Positions 57,266 through 64,000 of a stretch of 64,000 nt of DNA are shown here, one piece after another. Numbering within the stretch: the first letter of the stretch is position 1; each line of letters starts with the position of its first letter. The DNA is taken from NCBI GenBank assembly GCA_015075165.1, contig JABTUY010000010.1, forward strand, positions 1 to 64,000. Reading direction: 5' to 3'. The position numbers were made by a program, and so were the translations under genes. This stretch comes from Ideonella sp. GTDB lineage: Bacteria; Pseudomonadota; Gammaproteobacteria; Burkholderiales; Burkholderiaceae_C. The notes below the pieces were generated by a model that was not told the origin of the DNA, made no database searches, and saw only the letters and a list, made by a program, of their open reading frames with translations.

Positions 57266-58516
57266 ATGGCGGGTGAACGGGGCAAGCTGACGGACCTTCA
57301 GATCCGTCACTGGGTGAAGGCTGGCGTACCGTTGGCGAAGGCCGACGGCGGTGGGCTGACCTTCACGCTGTCGGCAGGCGGATCGGCGGGCTGGATCCTG
57401 CGCTACAGCTTCGGCGGCAGGCGCCGTGAACTGACCATCGGCCGCTACCCCGACATCGGCCTGGCCGAGGCGCGCGGCATCGCCACCCTCAAGCGCGCCG
57501 AGGTGCAGCAGGGCCGTAACCCGGCGGCCGAGAAGCAGAAGGCCAAGGCCACCGCCGCGCGCGACTGGACGGTGCGTGACCTGGCCAAGGACTACCGCGC
57601 CAAGAAGCTGGTGAGCCTGGCGCACAGCACGCAGGTGAGCTACGGCCGGCACCTGAAGCGCGTGGAGAAGAAGCTGGGCGCGCTGAGCGTGCGCGAGATC
57701 GAGGCCAGCGACGTGGTGGCGCTGATCGAAGGCGCCGGCCTCACCTGGGGCGAATCGAACATGCTGCTCATCACCACCAAGTGCCTGTTCACGCACGCCT
57801 GCGGCAAGCGGCTGATCAACGCCAACCCCTGCCATGGCATCATGCTTTCGGCCCTGCTGGGCAAACGGCCGCCGCGCCAGCAGCGCCTGATGCTCACGCA
57901 AGGGGAACTGAAGCTGCTGCTGGCCGCGCCCATGCGCCGCCGCAACGCACTGGCCATCCGCATCCTGCTCGCCACGGCCGTGCGCAGCGCCGAGCTCTAC
58001 CAGGCGAAGTGGGCGGACGTGGACCTGGACCGTGCGCAGTGGCACATCCCGAAGAGCAAGACCGGCGCGGCGATGGACATCCCGCTGGCGCCCATCGTGG
58101 TGGACTGGTTCCGCGAACTGCGCACGCTCGCCGACAGTTCGGCGTACGTGCTGCCGGCACATTCACGCAGCCGCGCGGCCCGGCATGGTGGCGACACCCA
58201 CCTGAACAAGGACACGCTGCGTGAGGCGATCGACCACTGGCTGCGGACCGCCAAGCCCGCGGTGCGCCGCTTCACGCCGCACGACCTGCGCAGCACCGTG
58301 AAGTCGCACCTGCGCGCGCTGGGCGTGCCACGCGATATCTCGGAGATGTGTCTGAACCACAAGCTGTCGGGGGTGGAGGGGATCTATGACCGTCACACGT
58401 ACTTCGAGGAGAGGCGGGAGGCGTTGGGGAAGTGGGCGGGAGTACTGGCACTCATGAAACTCACTTCATCTGATGCTCGCGGTCAATCGGTCGCCGCTGC
58501 ATCGCCAGCCGCCTAG
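57266..58516 (+). CDS. tyrosine recombinase, P4-type integrase
   Basis: A 416-residue integrase. The N-terminal DUF4102-like arm-binding domain (residues 5-95: GGGLTFTLSAGGSAGWILRYSFGGRRRELTIGRYPDIGLAEAR) is followed by a core-binding helix domain and the catalytic domain. Arg240 (TAVRSAEL), His339 and Arg342 (HDLRST), His365 (NHKL) and Tyr379 (RHTY) are all present, so it should be active. AGGAGG precedes the ATG. It marks the left edge of a mobile region inserted after rng; no tRNA is next to it, so the attachment site is not of the common tRNA type. Confidence 0.94.
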   Translation: MAGERGKLTDLQIRHWVKAGVPLAKADGGGLTFTLSAGGSAGWILRYSFGGRRRELTIGRYPDIGLAEARGIATLKRAEVQQGRNPAAEKQKAKATAARDWTVRDLAKDYRAKKLVSLAHSTQVSYGRHLKRVEKKLGALSVREIEASDVVALIEGAGLTWGESNMLLITTKCLFTHACGKRLINANPCHGIMLSALLGKRPPRQQRLMLTQGELKLLLAAPMRRRNALAIRILLATAVRSAELYQAKWADVDLDRAQWHIPKSKTGAAMDIPLAPIVVDWFRELRTLADSSAYVLPAHSRSRAARHGGDTHLNKDTLREAIDHWLRTAKPAVRRFTPHDLRSTVKSHLRALGVPRDISEMCLNHKLSGVEGIYDRHTYFEERREALGKWAGVLALMKLTSSDARGQSVAAASPAA

Positions 58517-58589
58517 TTGGGCATCAAATCCGACGCGACGGATCACCAAAGTGGTGTAAAGTGGTGCATCACTGTTCGCGAGCAACACC

Positions 58590-58784
58590 ATGGCCACAAA
58601 GCGCAAGGCGAAGGTCGATGACTCGAAGCGCATGAAGCGGATGTCGGTCGGCTTTCCGCCCGAGCTGATTGCGACCCTCGAACAGATCGCAGACAAGCAA
58701 AAGGTGTCCGTGGGATGGATCGTCCGCGACGCCGCAGAAAAGTACGTCAGCGACCGCTGGCCGTTGCTTGCACAGAAGGGGTAG
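58590..58784 (+). CDS. small ribbon-helix-helix (CopG-like) protein
   Basis: A 64-residue protein. The basic N-terminal strand (KRMKRMSVGFPPELIATLEQIADKQKVSVGWIV) is followed by a helix-turn-helix-like RDAAEKYVSDRW, the form of CopG/Arc DNA-binding dimers. It ends seven bases before the methyltransferase ATG, so the two are in one operon. It may regulate that operon or serve as its DNA-binding accessory; an antitoxin role without visible toxin is less likely. Confidence 0.8.
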   Translation: MATKRKAKVDDSKRMKRMSVGFPPELIATLEQIADKQKVSVGWIVRDAAEKYVSDRWPLLAQKG

Positions 58785-58791
58785 ACCCGTC

Positions 58792-60000
58792 ATGGTTGCT
58801 AGACCATCCGTCCGGGGTCAGCCGGAGAGCCTGGCCAGGCTGATCGACGCGGCGCGAGACACGTCACCGATCGCTGGGCTGACGCACAACTTTTATCGCT
58901 ACCCGGCGCGCTTCTCGCCCAAGCTCGTCCGCGCCGCGATCGATGCCTTTACAGAGCCAGGTGACCTGGTGCTAGATCCATTCGTTGGCGGAGGCACCAC
59001 CCTTGTCGAAGCGATGGCCAGCGGCCGCCATGCGATCGGCACTGACATCAGCTCGCTCGCAACGTTTGTCAGCGAAGTAAAGACGACGCTGTACGGCGAC
59101 GAAGACCTGGCCAGGCTACAGCGCTGGTGCGAGTGCATCGCAGACGGCATCAACATCTTGGAGCCGGTAGCGAACGACGCGCACTACGAAGAAGCCGGAT
59201 ACACCAAGCACCTGGATAGTGCGGCGAACTGGCGGCTCAAGAAGGCCATTGAGCAGGTCATCGCTACGGCACGCGAACTGAAGCCGAAGCGGTTGGAAGA
59301 CTTCGCGCGTTGCGTGCTGCTGCGTACCTCGCAGTGGGCACTGAACGGCCGCAAGAAGCTACCGAGCATTGACGACTTCCGCGCAATGCTGGTGACCGAC
59401 GCCGCTTCAATGATCGACGGCGCGCGCGAGCTGCGGAGGGCCGCTCTGGACGATAGGGGCCGCGAAGCTTCACAGATCATCTGCCTGAACCGCAGCACAA
59501 AGGGGCTGGAGAGCGATGCCACATTTGCCGACGGCCGCCGGCCGCGCCTGGTAGTCACGTCGCCGCCGTACCCCGGCGTGCACGTGCTCTATCACCGCTG
59601 GCAGGTTGACGGCCGCAAAGAGACGCCTGCGCCGTTTTGGATCGCAAACCGCCTCGACGGCGACGGTGCTGCCTACTACACCATGGGCGCGCGCACGAAG
59701 GAGCTGAACAGCTACTTCGCGAACCTCAAGGCATCGCTGCGATCGGTTGCAGCTCTGTGCGATCGCAACACGATGATCGTGCAGGTGGTCGCGTTCTCGC
59801 AGCCGGAGTGGCAGTTGTCGCGATACCTGTCGGTCGCCGACGATGTAGGGCTTGACGAGTGCCTGTTGCCGAGCGGCACATATGCGCCGGACGGCCGCCT
59901 ATGGCGCACCGTGCCGAACCGGCGTTGGTACGCCGACCAGCGCGGCACAACGAACGGCAGCCAAGAAGTGGTGCTATTCCACCGAAGGCGCGGCGGGTAG
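58792..60000 (+). CDS. amino-type DNA methyltransferase (N4C/N6A)
   Basis: A 402-residue SAM-dependent DNA methyltransferase. It begins with NFYRYPARFSPKLVRAAI, then motif I DPFVGGGTT (62-70); about 190 residues later comes motif IV TSPPY (256-260). TSPPY is the catalytic form common in N4-cytosine methylases, also found in N6-adenine ones. The order motif I, insert, motif IV corresponds to the alpha arrangement, with the insert (residues 100-245) as likely target-recognition region. No restriction endonuclease gene is adjacent; the convergent neighbour is a GHKL ATPase. Confidence 0.9.
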   Translation: MVARPSVRGQPESLARLIDAARDTSPIAGLTHNFYRYPARFSPKLVRAAIDAFTEPGDLVLDPFVGGGTTLVEAMASGRHAIGTDISSLATFVSEVKTTLYGDEDLARLQRWCECIADGINILEPVANDAHYEEAGYTKHLDSAANWRLKKAIEQVIATARELKPKRLEDFARCVLLRTSQWALNGRKKLPSIDDFRAMLVTDAASMIDGARELRRAALDDRGREASQIICLNRSTKGLESDATFADGRRPRLVVTSPPYPGVHVLYHRWQVDGRKETPAPFWIANRLDGDGAAYYTMGARTKELNSYFANLKASLRSVAALCDRNTMIVQVVAFSQPEWQLSRYLSVADDVGLDECLLPSGTYAPDGRLWRTVPNRRWYADQRGTTNGSQEVVLFHRRRGG

Positions 60001-60033
60001 CGCGGCGCTCCGGCCGCCGAGGCAGGGCCGCGA

Positions 60034-62394
60034 TTACGCTCCAGCAACTACCTTCGCCTTCTTCTTCGGCAGCTTACTGGGCAGTGAGAGGCACAAGGGT
60101 ACGATGACGCGTGCAATGCCGGCGGCCGTTTGCTGGATGCGCTCGCGGCACCCGGCCTGGTCGTCCTCCCAATCAGGAGTCTTCTTCGCGGCATCGATCA
60201 GCCCCATGGCCGTGAGGGCGAGTCCGTACTTGAAGACAAACTCCACAGCCGCAGCCTCCTCCGGTTCACGCAACAACTTGGCTTGAGCCAAGTACGATGA
60301 CTCGACGTTGAGCAGAAGCTCCAGCCGATCGCTCTTGGAATCCTTCTGAATCGTCAGCGGCGGCGCGTCCGGGCCTTCCTTTACTTCTTTGATGTTCGGG
60401 CGACTTGGCGCGGTCAAGGCCTTGGGCGGCTTGGGAGGCTTCGGCGCCGGCGGGTCCTTCACGATGGGCGCGATCACGGCGAGCTGCACATCAAGACTGA
60501 ACGGACCGTTCCCCTTGGTATCGGTGATCGTCACCTGGCAGTTGAGCTTCGTCCCCACCGGCAGCTTCTTGTCGGGGGCGAACGTCAGCGTGTAGCGACC
60601 GTTGAACAGCCGGGTCGTTGGCACGATATCGCCGGAGAAGGACTGTTGCCCCCGCACTCGCTTACGTGTGAAGTAGTCGTTGCGGACGTCAGTGAGGAAT
60701 GAGACACGGCCGAGCTCGCCCTGCTCAATCTCGGCCTCGACCATCGTCGCGCCGTCCTTACGCTTGAAGTAGCTGGGGTACTGCGCGCCCTTGAATGGCT
60801 TCACCGGCTCGTTGAGCACGCCGCCAGGGCCGTCTCCGACGATCTTCGCACCGGCCTTACCAGGCTTCATGGTTCCGAACAGACCGGCCAGATCGGGGTC
60901 GCTCACCAGCAACTCTTCGAGGGCCTTGACACCATCGTCGTCGCTGACCGCGTCCTTAACTTTGTCGGCATACCGCTTGTCGTTCAGCTCTTTGAGGCCC
61001 TCGTGCTGCTTGAGCTCGCGCTGGACCTTCTTGAAGAGGTCCTCCAGCAGCGGATCAGCGCGGAACGTCTCGCGATTGCTCATAAAGAGTGCGTTACGCG
61101 AGGACTGCGTGAGCTTGGTGCAGTCGAGCAGCACCAGCATGCTGCCGGCGATGTGCTCCTTGTCCACGGCCAGGGTCCTGAAGAACTGCGTATCCCGCTT
61201 CGCGTGCGACTGACCGTTGATCAAGGCGCGCAGTCCCGTCTGCCGGTCGGGGTCATCCTGTAGCTCGCCGCCGTTCTTCTTGACCGCCTTGTAGACGTAG
61301 ATCTCGACCGGGATCGTCTCACCAGTCTCCAACTGCACGGAGACGCTGGCACCGTTCTCGAAGCCCGGCTCCATGCGGTCCTTCCACGTCACGAGACGGT
61401 CCCAGACCGTGTTTCGCATCACGTTGGCCTTGTAGCCTTCGCGGCACTCGACCACCCGCAGCGGCAACGGTGGTCGCAGCAGGAACTCCTCGATCTTCCG
61501 GTACAGCTCGCCGCAGATGTTGGAAAGCGGCGCCTTGAAGTCGTACATCTTGATCAACGTGCCGGACGGCACCTTGCGCTCGCGCGGCGGGGTGAGTTCT
61601 TCCGACTTGGCGCCAGAACGCGGGAGCAGCCCCATCGGTGCGGCACCCGCTGTCATGACCTCACCGTCTTCGCCAAGCAAGTAGTGCCACGAGGGGTTCT
61701 GCGCGGAAGGGAAGAAGCACAGCAACGTGAAGGCCCATTCGTGCGCGTCGCTGCCCGCCACGTCCTTGGGCACCCGAGAGACGATCAACTGAAGTTTGTG
61801 CTTCTCCGAGCAGAACGGCAGTACGCCACTGCTGCCCATGTTGAAGCGACCTTGTACGAACTGGATGGCGCCCTTGTACGAGCCGTTCGCGTCGCCATAG
61901 ATCAGCGAACAGAACGTGGCAGGGAAGTCCTTGGCCAGTTGGCCCTCGCCGGCGTCGTAGAGCGACAGCGACGGGCGGGACTTCGTTCCCGTAGCGTACA
62001 GAACCAAGTGGTCTTCGGCGTAGGCATTGCGAGCTGCACGTGCCTTCTTGTCGTCGTCGGGGTGACTGAAGGTCTCTGCCCGCGCTCCGAGGAACTTGTC
62101 AACCGCGTCGGACATCGAGTTCGGCGCCTTCGCGCTTCGGGGATCGATTCCAGCCGCCTTGCAATAGCGCAGCAGCAACGCGTCCTGCCCGTTGGTGAAC
62201 TTCTCCACCAGCGCGGCTGCAGGCGTGCTTTGCTGGTTCAGCACGATCGACTGGTTGTTCGGCATGTTGCCGAGGTACTTCCAGCGCGTCGCCCGGACCT
62301 TCTCGTCGAGTAGGCCGCGGGCATCCAGAACCTTGATCACGGCGTCCTCGGTTTCGGACGTGAGGAGGGCCTGCAGCAGTTCGATGTCACGCAT
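60034..62394 (-). CDS. GHKL-ATPase protein, possible defence effector
   Basis: A 786-residue protein. The N-terminal 250 residues carry GHKL ATPase motifs: N box VEKFTNGQDALL (Glu64, Asn68, Asp71), G1 box YDAGEGQ (Asp147, Gly149, Gly151) and G2-like FNMGSSGVLPF (187-190). A middle domain (residues 250-560) follows, then a region rich in beta strands, a Pro/Lys linker (KDPPAPKPPKPPKA, about 670) and a C-terminal helical part. The layout resembles Hsp90/MutL/MORC-like ATPases seen in some restriction-modification systems. ATG 62394 is the only start before the conserved part. It converges on the methyltransferase gene with a 33-base gap. Function inferred only. Confidence 0.8.
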   Translation of the reverse strand: MRDIELLQALLTSETEDAVIKVLDARGLLDEKVRATRWKYLGNMPNNQSIVLNQQSTPAAALVEKFTNGQDALLLRYCKAAGIDPRSAKAPNSMSDAVDKFLGARAETFSHPDDDKKARAARNAYAEDHLVLYATGTKSRPSLSLYDAGEGQLAKDFPATFCSLIYGDANGSYKGAIQFVQGRFNMGSSGVLPFCSEKHKLQLIVSRVPKDVAGSDAHEWAFTLLCFFPSAQNPSWHYLLGEDGEVMTAGAAPMGLLPRSGAKSEELTPPRERKVPSGTLIKMYDFKAPLSNICGELYRKIEEFLLRPPLPLRVVECREGYKANVMRNTVWDRLVTWKDRMEPGFENGASVSVQLETGETIPVEIYVYKAVKKNGGELQDDPDRQTGLRALINGQSHAKRDTQFFRTLAVDKEHIAGSMLVLLDCTKLTQSSRNALFMSNRETFRADPLLEDLFKKVQRELKQHEGLKELNDKRYADKVKDAVSDDDGVKALEELLVSDPDLAGLFGTMKPGKAGAKIVGDGPGGVLNEPVKPFKGAQYPSYFKRKDGATMVEAEIEQGELGRVSFLTDVRNDYFTRKRVRGQQSFSGDIVPTTRLFNGRYTLTFAPDKKLPVGTKLNCQVTITDTKGNGPFSLDVQLAVIAPIVKDPPAPKPPKPPKALTAPSRPNIKEVKEGPDAPPLTIQKDSKSDRLELLLNVESSYLAQAKLLREPEEAAAVEFVFKYGLALTAMGLIDAAKKTPDWEDDQAGCRERIQQTAAGIARVIVPLCLSLPSKLPKKKAKVVAGA

Positions 62395-62479
62395 GGTCTT
62401 GGGGCACTTCGCCGGCGGCGACGCGATTGGTGTTGAGGTTGTTGGCGACGGTAGTGGTGCGTCCTCGCGCTCGCAGGGC

Positions 62480-62743
62480 CTAGAGCGAGAACTCGACCTC
62501 GACCTTGCCACCCTGGTCGGACATGCGCGCCTTCAGCGCCTCGATCTCCTTCGTCAGTGCGGTGGCGATCTTCTTCACATCCTTCTCGTCGTACTGGTAG
62601 TGCGACTTGTTGCCCAACTTGCCAATCACCCGGATCGCCTTGATGGCGTTCACGGTGCGACTCTGGGCGAGCCGAACGAACTTCTCGCGCTTCTCGTTGG
62701 CTGCCTTCTTGGGCGTCCTGATGCTCTTGACCTGTGCTTCCAT
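62480..62743 (-). CDS. small charged protein upstream of GHKL gene
   Basis: An 87-residue protein: MEAQVKSIRTPKKAANEKRE, then a segment ending VNAIKAIRVIGKLGNKSHY, and a helix DEKDVKKIATALTKEIEALKARM that has coiled-coil spacing. It ends KVEVEFSL. AGGAG precedes the ATG. It lies 85 bases upstream of the GHKL gene in the same direction, so the two probably form an operon. No family recognised; an accessory subunit or small regulator is possible. Confidence 0.7.
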   Translation of the reverse strand: MEAQVKSIRTPKKAANEKREKFVRLAQSRTVNAIKAIRVIGKLGNKSHYQYDEKDVKKIATALTKEIEALKARMSDQGGKVEVEFSL

Positions 62744-63162
62744 GGGCCATCTCCTGCGCCAAATGCGGCGCCTCAAGCGCAGATCATACATGCGATCATT
62801 GATGAAGAAACAGGGTCGCAAAAAATGTAGCCAAAAACGCTGATAAATGCGGAGACAAAATCTCTACCACAGAGGCGTTCTCTTGGCCTAGAAGCCGCTC
62901 CGGCAGAGCATCGCGACCAGGCGGCGAGAATTGCTTGTGGTGCTCGCAGCCTGATCCGCTTTCCCTCGGACCTGGCGGGGCGCACCGGACCACAACATCC
63001 GGGCTCGAACCTGATGCGCCAACGGGTTAGCTGCGGCGATCGACTGCTTGCACGCCGCTGCAGCGCACGGCGCTGTTGGCGCGATTCGTGGCACGGGCTC
63101 GCGCGTGTTTGTCCCGAAGAGCTGGTCGAAGCGCTTCTGGGCGCGATGCCGCTGCGCGCTCG
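62744..63162. other. 419-base gap with AT-rich segment
   Basis: No coding frame with a recognisable product was found. The part 62770-62880 is visibly AT-richer than all surrounding sequence (runs such as AAAAAATG and CAAAAACG), which fits a promoter region of the leftward 87-residue/GHKL operon and foreign origin. The remainder is ordinary GC-rich sequence lying downstream of the 136-residue gene. Confidence 0.5.
62783..62788 (-). promoter_or_regulatory. possible -10 box of the GHKL operon
   Basis: TATGAT on the minus strand, one mismatch from TATAAT, lies 39 bases before the ATG of the 87-residue gene within the AT-rich patch. A -35 element is weak (TTTCTT with 16-base spacing), so this is only a candidate. 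Confidence 0.3.
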
Positions 63163-63573
63163 TCAGGGTTGGTCGTTGGTGAACTGCCGGTCCAGCACGA
63201 TCAACGCCTCCAGGTTGTTGGGCAGCACCAAGCCCAGCTGCTGGCAGGCATGGCGGAAGCCGTGGAGCTGCCGCTCGAGCCCCACCTCCGGGTTCTTCCG
63301 CGACAGCTCGCGGAACAGCTCCACCGCCGCGTGCTGCTGGGCGCGCTGCAGGTCGATCAGGATGTCGCCCAGCACGTCCAGCCGCCAGGTGGGCGAGTTG
63401 CGCATGAAGGCATCCGTCGGCACGAAGGCACCTTCGGCATGCTCGTCGCAGATGTGGAACAGGCCTTTGGCGCTGCGCATGCCGGGCAGGATCTCGTCGC
63501 GCGTGGGCACGTCGATGCCTGGGCTCAGCCAGTAGGGGCTGCGTTCCTGGGTGTCGTCGGTCACAAACATCAT
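63163..63573 (-). CDS. unknown protein of the mobile region
   Basis: A 136-residue acidic protein without signal peptide or membrane segment. It reads MMFVTDDTQERSPYWLSPGI, then a motif FHICDEHAEGAFVPTDAFM, and a helical second half (DILIDLQRAQQHAAVELFRELSRKN, FRHACQQLGLVLPNNLEALIVLDRQ). Its ATG overlaps the stop of the recombinase gene to its right (ATGA), so they are translated together, which ties it to a mobile element. No family recognised. Confidence 0.68.
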   Translation of the reverse strand: MMFVTDDTQERSPYWLSPGIDVPTRDEILPGMRSAKGLFHICDEHAEGAFVPTDAFMRNSPTWRLDVLGDILIDLQRAQQHAAVELFRELSRKNPEVGLERQLHGFRHACQQLGLVLPNNLEALIVLDRQFTNDQP

Positions 63574-64000
63574 TCATCTCCTTGGGGTTCGGGGTTGCGG
63601 GTGTCGGGGTTCGGGTGGGCTGCGGGTGAAGACGCCGGGGCGCCGGGGTGGGGTCGGCCCAGGTACGCATTGACGATCGCCGGGCGGCCGTGGCCCAGGT
63701 GCTCGGCGATGGCTTGGCGCGCCTGTGCGTCCAGCGCCGCGTCCACCGCGCCGCCACCCGCCACCGGGGGCAGCTGGCCGGTCATCGTGCGGTAGGCATC
63801 GGCCGCGTCCTGGTGGCGCAGGCCGTGTGGCACCACCTTCAGGCCGGCGCGGGTGATGCCATGGCGTTCCATCACGTAGCGCAGGTGCCGCTCGGCCTGC
63901 GCCAGCGTGCGCCGCGGGTCGCTGACGCTGTCATCGGGGCCGATGGCCGCGCGACTGGCCTGCGCCACGGCGGCCTCGCGCTGCGGGGTGTCGATGGGCA
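63570..64000 (-). CDS. tyrosine recombinase, C-terminal part (5' end off window)
   Basis: The frame is open through the right window edge, so the N-terminal part lies outside. The visible 142 residues include HGLRH (catalytic His and Arg), GHGRPAIVNAYLG (second His and the Tyr nucleophile position), and a Pro-rich tail ending NPDTRNPEPQGDE. This is the catalytic end of a tyrosine recombinase of the kind found in integrative elements. It reads leftward, opposite to the integrase at 57266. A GTG at 63968 could start a shorter product, but the upstream residues fit the family. Confidence 0.8.
   Translation of the reverse strand, partial: PIDTPQREAAVAQASRAAIGPDDSVSDPRRTLAQAERHLRYVMERHGITRAGLKVVPHGLRHQDAADAYRTMTGQLPPVAGGGAVDAALDAQARQAIAEHLGHGRPAIVNAYLGRPHPGAPASSPAAHPNPDTRNPEPQGDE

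Noticed and set aside
58590-58784. Ribbon-helix-helix gene as antitoxin of a toxin-antitoxin pair
   Set aside because: The next gene is a DNA methyltransferase and no toxin-sized gene of a known family is adjacent.
63014-63535. Plus-strand frame at the right edge
   Set aside because: It mirrors the 136-residue minus-strand gene, which has a ribosome site and is coupled to the recombinase; the plus frame is rich in Arg/Ser/Cys without similarity.

Overview
The window reads as a chromosomal segment of a high-GC betaproteobacterium, most likely Burkholderiales (Rubrivivax/Leptothrix/Piscinibacter-like). The base composition is strongly GC, GTG and TTG starts are frequent, and the run yebC-purD-hemF-nadD-rsfS-rlmH-maf-rng (50.0-57.1 kb) is a housekeeping order typical of that group. 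No rRNA, tRNA or CRISPR array was seen.

Layout. 0-0.9 kb: 3' end of an ABC exporter. 1.0-6.0 kb: a leftward five-gene phosphate/polyphosphate operon (DUF4956 membrane protein, VTC-type polyphosphate polymerase, Pit transporter, OprO/P-like porin, secreted phytase-like protein). 6.3-12.9 kb: a leftward cassette of ECF sigma factor, small unknown protein, TPR-CHAT protease-like protein and lipoprotein subtilase. Its CHAT gene is split by a complete IS630-family element inserted at TA; removing the element and one TA restores a single 966-residue reading frame. 13.2-19.8 kb: envelope and housekeeping genes (DUF3016 protein, PlsB-like acyltransferase, FKBP, M23 peptidase, stand-alone formyltransferase, glnS, a Pro/Tyr/Val repeat protein).

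19.8-38.8 kb: an aryl-polyene (xanthomonadin-like) pigment cluster. The leftward arm (38.8 to 26.9 kb) is a tightly coupled operon encoding ACP, membrane protein, fused acyl-AMP ligase/dehydratase, LpxL-like acyltransferase, LolA-like carrier, MMPL exporter, NodB-like deacetylase, methyltransferase, ketosynthase, chain-length factor, dehydratase and ketoreductase. A convergent rightward arm (22.3-26.9 kb) adds a UbiE-like methyltransferase, a flavin-dependent halogenase-like protein with the WxWxIP motif, a MipA-family protein, an acyltransferase and a family 2 glycosyltransferase. A second ACP, another ketosynthase and a PAP2 phosphatase lie at 19.8-22.2 kb. The aryl starter-supplying enzyme, a thioesterase and a phosphopantetheinyl transferase are not visible.

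38.9-50.0 kb: a LytS/LytTR two-component pair, an ECF sigma/cupin anti-sigma pair, two exported proteins sharing a C-terminal domain, a HerA-like ATPase, small exported proteins, a 46-residue basic protein and a BTAD-type regulator. 50.0-57.1 kb: the housekeeping run.

57.1-64 kb: a mobile-element-like region. It begins with a large inverted repeat and three TGGTAGCT direct repeats at exact 12-bp spacing, followed by a tyrosine integrase, a ribbon-helix-helix protein and an amino-type DNA methyltransferase. Convergent to these are a 786-residue GHKL-ATPase protein and an 87-residue protein, and at the right edge a small unknown protein and the end of a second tyrosine recombinase. The methyltransferase/GHKL pair is the strongest candidate in the window for an undescribed defence or epigenetic system; the ECF-CHAT-subtilase cassette is the second.
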